Assembly (NCBI RefSeq): GCF_000142905.1
Contig: NW_013657664.1
Coordinates: 474,445-538,444, forward strand
DNA length: 64,000 nucleotides
Origin: Thecamonas trahens ATCC 50062
Lineage: Eukaryota; Apusozoa; Apusomonadida; Apusomonadidae
Reading direction: 5' to 3'
The position numbers and the translations under genes were made by a program. Shown here piece by piece: positions 61,426 to 64,000 of the stretch. The notes beneath the pieces were generated by a model that worked only from the letters and a program-made list of their open reading frames with translations, did no database searches and was not told the DNA's origin. Position 1 is the first letter of the stretch; each line of letters begins with the position of its first letter.

Positions 61426-63820
61426 ATTGCGATGGACGTCGATGGAGACGATGGCTTGGGATTGGAAGAGGAGCCAGACCGCTGCACTCTAGCCCACCCA
61501 CTGCATCGCTTATCGCTCGCCCTTGCCTTCTCTTGTTCTTCCTCGTCCTGGCCAGCTCACAGGCCTCGTCGTCTGGCTCGGTGATCGGCAGCAGCAGCGG
61601 CTGGCGATGAGCAGGCCGGCGGGGGCTGTGATGGGCAAGGCCGGAGGAGGGAGGGGAGAAGTGGGTTGGAGGGCAGACTGGTAGGCATTGCCATTGCTGT
61701 GGCTATCCGCATGCATAGTCTCCAATGCTCTGTCGATAGCTAGCTTGCTCTCGGTGGTGCCGGCGGTGGTCGATGGGCGACGGGCGGCGGTCGGCGGCGA
61801 GTAGCAGACGGCCGGCAGCCATGCTGTTGACGGGATGGCGTCGGCTGATGTGCGTATCGGCGGGCAGGGAGTGGGCGGCTATGTTTTCAGGCATGATAGG
61901 TATGTGTGGTGTGGATGTGGTGGTTGTGGGTGAGGATGGTGGGGAGTGGGGGTCGTAGATGGGCCCAGGGAGGGGGGGTCAGCAGCATCGAAACGACACC
62001 AGGACAACAACTTGGGCCTCGGGTGGCGGAACTCGGATTCCGGAATACTGCAGCTGTGGATTGGATACTGTGCGAGGAGGTAGTGTGTGTATGTATTAGG
62101 GTAGTAGTGAAATCAGATTGGGTATAGCTGGTAATGAGTGTGATGGGGGGCATGTGCGGGGTCGGGCGGTCGAGGGCGTGCTCAACCGCCTTGGCAAAAC
62201 AAGCCGACGCGGAAATGAGCCGAGGTCGATGGGAATCGATGACGGCGATACTGGCACTGGTGCTAGTGTGGGGTGAGTGATAACCTTAGGTGTGGTCGAG
62301 GGTTGTGTAGCTGGTGGTGGGTGGGAGCTAGGTGGTGATGAAGGTGGGCCTGATCGGGCGAGCGGGAGGCGGCTGGCGTCTGGTGAGCGACGAGGCAGGG
62401 GCAGCAGAGGGGGCTGGGTCGGGGCTGGGTGGCTTGAGATTTCTGTTGGTTGGAGGATCGCCAGTATGACTTGTGATGGTTGAGGGATGGCGGTGTCGGG
62501 GTCGGGGGAGAGGATGGGGGTGAGGTAGAGTGGGGAGAGGAGGAGGAGGAGGAAGAAGGGAAGCGGAGTGCGCGATGGGATAGTGGTGGGCATGGCCAAG
62601 GCCTTTGGGTGGGGGCTGTGGCTGTGATGATATTGATTGTGGTGGAGTAGGGAGTGAGGGTGGTGGTTGGTGGTGATAGGGCGTAATGAGTATGGTAGGG
62701 GGGGATGAGGGGGATCGTGACGTGGGAGGCGGGACTGGCGAAGGGGTGGTGGGTATGGCGATTGGGCTTGCAGATTGATGTGGGTGGGTGAGATGAGGAT
62801 GGTGGATGTGTGTGGGGTGTGGACGATACGGGCGGCGGGTACTTGGCCGGCAGAGGGAAGGCGGCGGACGTTAATTGAGTTGAACGTTGAAACAATTGAG
62901 GAAAAGTCGGAACCAGCATCAAACGAGGCAATGACGACCACAACAACAACCAAAGATCATACATGGCTTGCACAGCACACGTATAAGTAAGCCAACAGGG
63001 ACTGGACAAAGCTAGCAGGCAATGGGATGGACTCGGGTGAAAGTTCAGGTCGATAAGGCAGCGCGCGGTTGATTGATCAGATCTGCAGATCAACCATGAC
63101 CACGACACAACAGAGTCAACACGAAATACATTGCATGCACACCTTTTGACCACGACAACCGACAACAAAGTTGAGAATCGATAGTGTAGTGAGCAAGGGC
63201 CGAAGATGGATGTGGAAGTCAAGGTCGAAGAAAACAGGAGAATCAAGAACAATTGAAGCATAACAAATAAAGATACAAAGCAACAACACGAGCGAAAGGA
63301 ATGATGAATAGGAATGAATGTCGATTGTAGTCAACCATCAAAGGCAAGAGCAACCACAGCAGAACATGAAGGCCGACAATAGCAACAACAAAGCATGTAG
63401 AAACATAAACGGCAACGAACAAGGAACATGGATAGCCAACAAGAAAAGAAACGGAAGGAATCGAATGATCAATTGACAATGATCAATGACATTCAATTGA
63501 ACGTCAAACAATCAAACGAATGACGAGTGGCGAATCATGAAAATGTTGAATGACATTCATGTCACCCACCAACCCGCACATGCGACTCAGACGAACGAGT
63601 AACACCGGCAAGTGTCAATGGGGGGATGGGGATTGTGAATCACCATCAAAGAATCAATTCAGGCCCATGAACAGCCATGCACACGGTGGGGTGGAGGATG
63701 AGTGTGGTGGCGTGGATGGGAATGTGGATGTGGGTCATGCATGGGACGGGAAGGGGTGGCAAGGGGGCAGTGAGTGGCAAGTGGAGTGCGTGGTGGTCGG
63801 TGGGGAGGAATGGAGTGGGG
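61426..63820. other. Subtelomeric gene-poor region
   Basis: About 2.4 kb in which I support no gene. The first half is GC-rich with GT/GGT-rich patches. From about 62870 to 63660 the composition shifts to AT-richer sequence with many AAC/CAA/GAA runs, unlike the rest of the window. Open frames here are low complexity (Pro, Ser, His) and show no domain. Confidence 0.6.
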
Positions 63821-63862
63821 CTAGGGTTGACGAGGCATCAGCTAGGGTTGACGAGGCATCAG
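63821..63862 (+). repeat. 21-bp subtelomeric repeat, two units
   Basis: Two exact copies of a 21-bp unit (63821-63841 and 63842-63862) that starts CTAGGGTTGACGAGGCATCA. Each begins with the telomere-like CTAGGGTT and leads straight into the telomeric array, so it probably arose from a telomere repeat joined to unique sequence. Confidence 0.9.
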
Positions 63863-63863
63863 C

Positions 63864-63923
63864 TAGGGTTAGGGTTAGGGTTAGGGTTAGGGTTAGGGTT
63901 AGGGTTAGGGTTAGGGTTAGGGT
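63864..63923 (+). repeat. Telomeric TTAGGG array
   Basis: A TAGGG followed by nine perfect TTAGGG units (63869-63922), G-rich strand running 5' to 3' toward the right edge, as expected at a chromosome end. The sequence motif matches the human-type telomere repeat, common in opisthokonts and many protists. Confidence 0.95.
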
Positions 63924-64000
63924 TAGGTAGGTAGGTAGGTAGGTAGGTAGGTAGGTAGGTAGGTAGGTAGGTAGGTAGGTAGGTAGGTAGGTAGGTAGGT
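63924..64000 (+). repeat. TAGG tetranucleotide array at the terminus
   Basis: After the last TTAGGG the register changes to TAGG, repeated about 19 times to the window edge without a fault. It could be a variant telomeric repeat, telomerase slippage, or a sequencing/assembly product of the terminal array. Confidence 0.95.

Noticed and set aside
62096-63261. Minus-strand frames of 285 and 332 codons near the telomere
   Set aside because: Pro/Ser/His low complexity, overlapping each other, with no domain or splice support.
1-64000. tRNA or rRNA genes, transposons and viral insertions
   Set aside because: I looked for conserved tRNA arms, rRNA blocks, reverse transcriptase or transposase motifs and saw none; a covariance-model scan would be needed to exclude small RNAs.

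Overview
This is nuclear DNA of a GC-rich, free-living unicellular eukaryote. Genes carry spliceosomal introns (GT donors, usually GTACGT or GTATGT, with AG acceptors; mostly one per gene and near the 5' end). They encode eL15, Rap1, cytoplasmic dynein-2 heavy chain, a dynein light intermediate chain, ATG16, PARP3, anoctamin, CCS and NDOR1. The right edge runs into TTAGGG repeats, so the window appears to end at or near a chromosome end. A dynein-2 heavy chain implies a flagellate with intraflagellar transport. The overall style resembles an apusomonad such as Thecamonas; that assignment is an impression, not something the sequence proves.

Layout, left to right. 1-5 kb: Rap1-like GTPase (minus, with a duplicated 3' segment), eL15 (minus, three exons), an orphan protein. 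5-15 kb: NDOR1, microsatellites, CCS, a secreted protein, a 126-bp minisatellite, an LRR protein, dynein light intermediate chain, a small mitochondrial-type membrane protein. 15-28 kb: a 100-N gap, a lipid kinase, a PIG3-type oxidoreductase, an LRR protein, an anoctamin, a possible transcription factor, and a TRF1/2-like telomere protein. 28.5-41.6 kb: one long dynein-2 heavy chain gene. 41.6-53 kb: a multi-OB-fold protein resembling Shieldin-2, ATG16, an ankyrin/kinesin-like fusion, a PD-(D/E)XK-like protein, and a three-SAP PARP3. 53-61 kb: two large cell-surface genes and a small membrane ORF. 61-64 kb: a decayed TPR fragment, gene-poor DNA whose GC falls, then telomeric repeats.

Functional threads: two dynein subunits (DYNC2H1 and a light intermediate chain) plus a kinesin-like protein; telomere and DNA-break biology (TRF-like, SHLD2-like, PARP3-like, a nuclease-fold candidate); redox and metal handling (NDOR1, CCS, quinone oxidoreductase); membrane and surface proteins.

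A caution for gene models: ten places inside otherwise coherent genes need one extra base to keep frame. All ten have the same polarity and most lie in short homopolymers. This looks like systematic loss of bases in the assembly rather than true pseudogenes. Most long overlapping or antisense reading frames here are by-products of GC-rich codon use and were left out.
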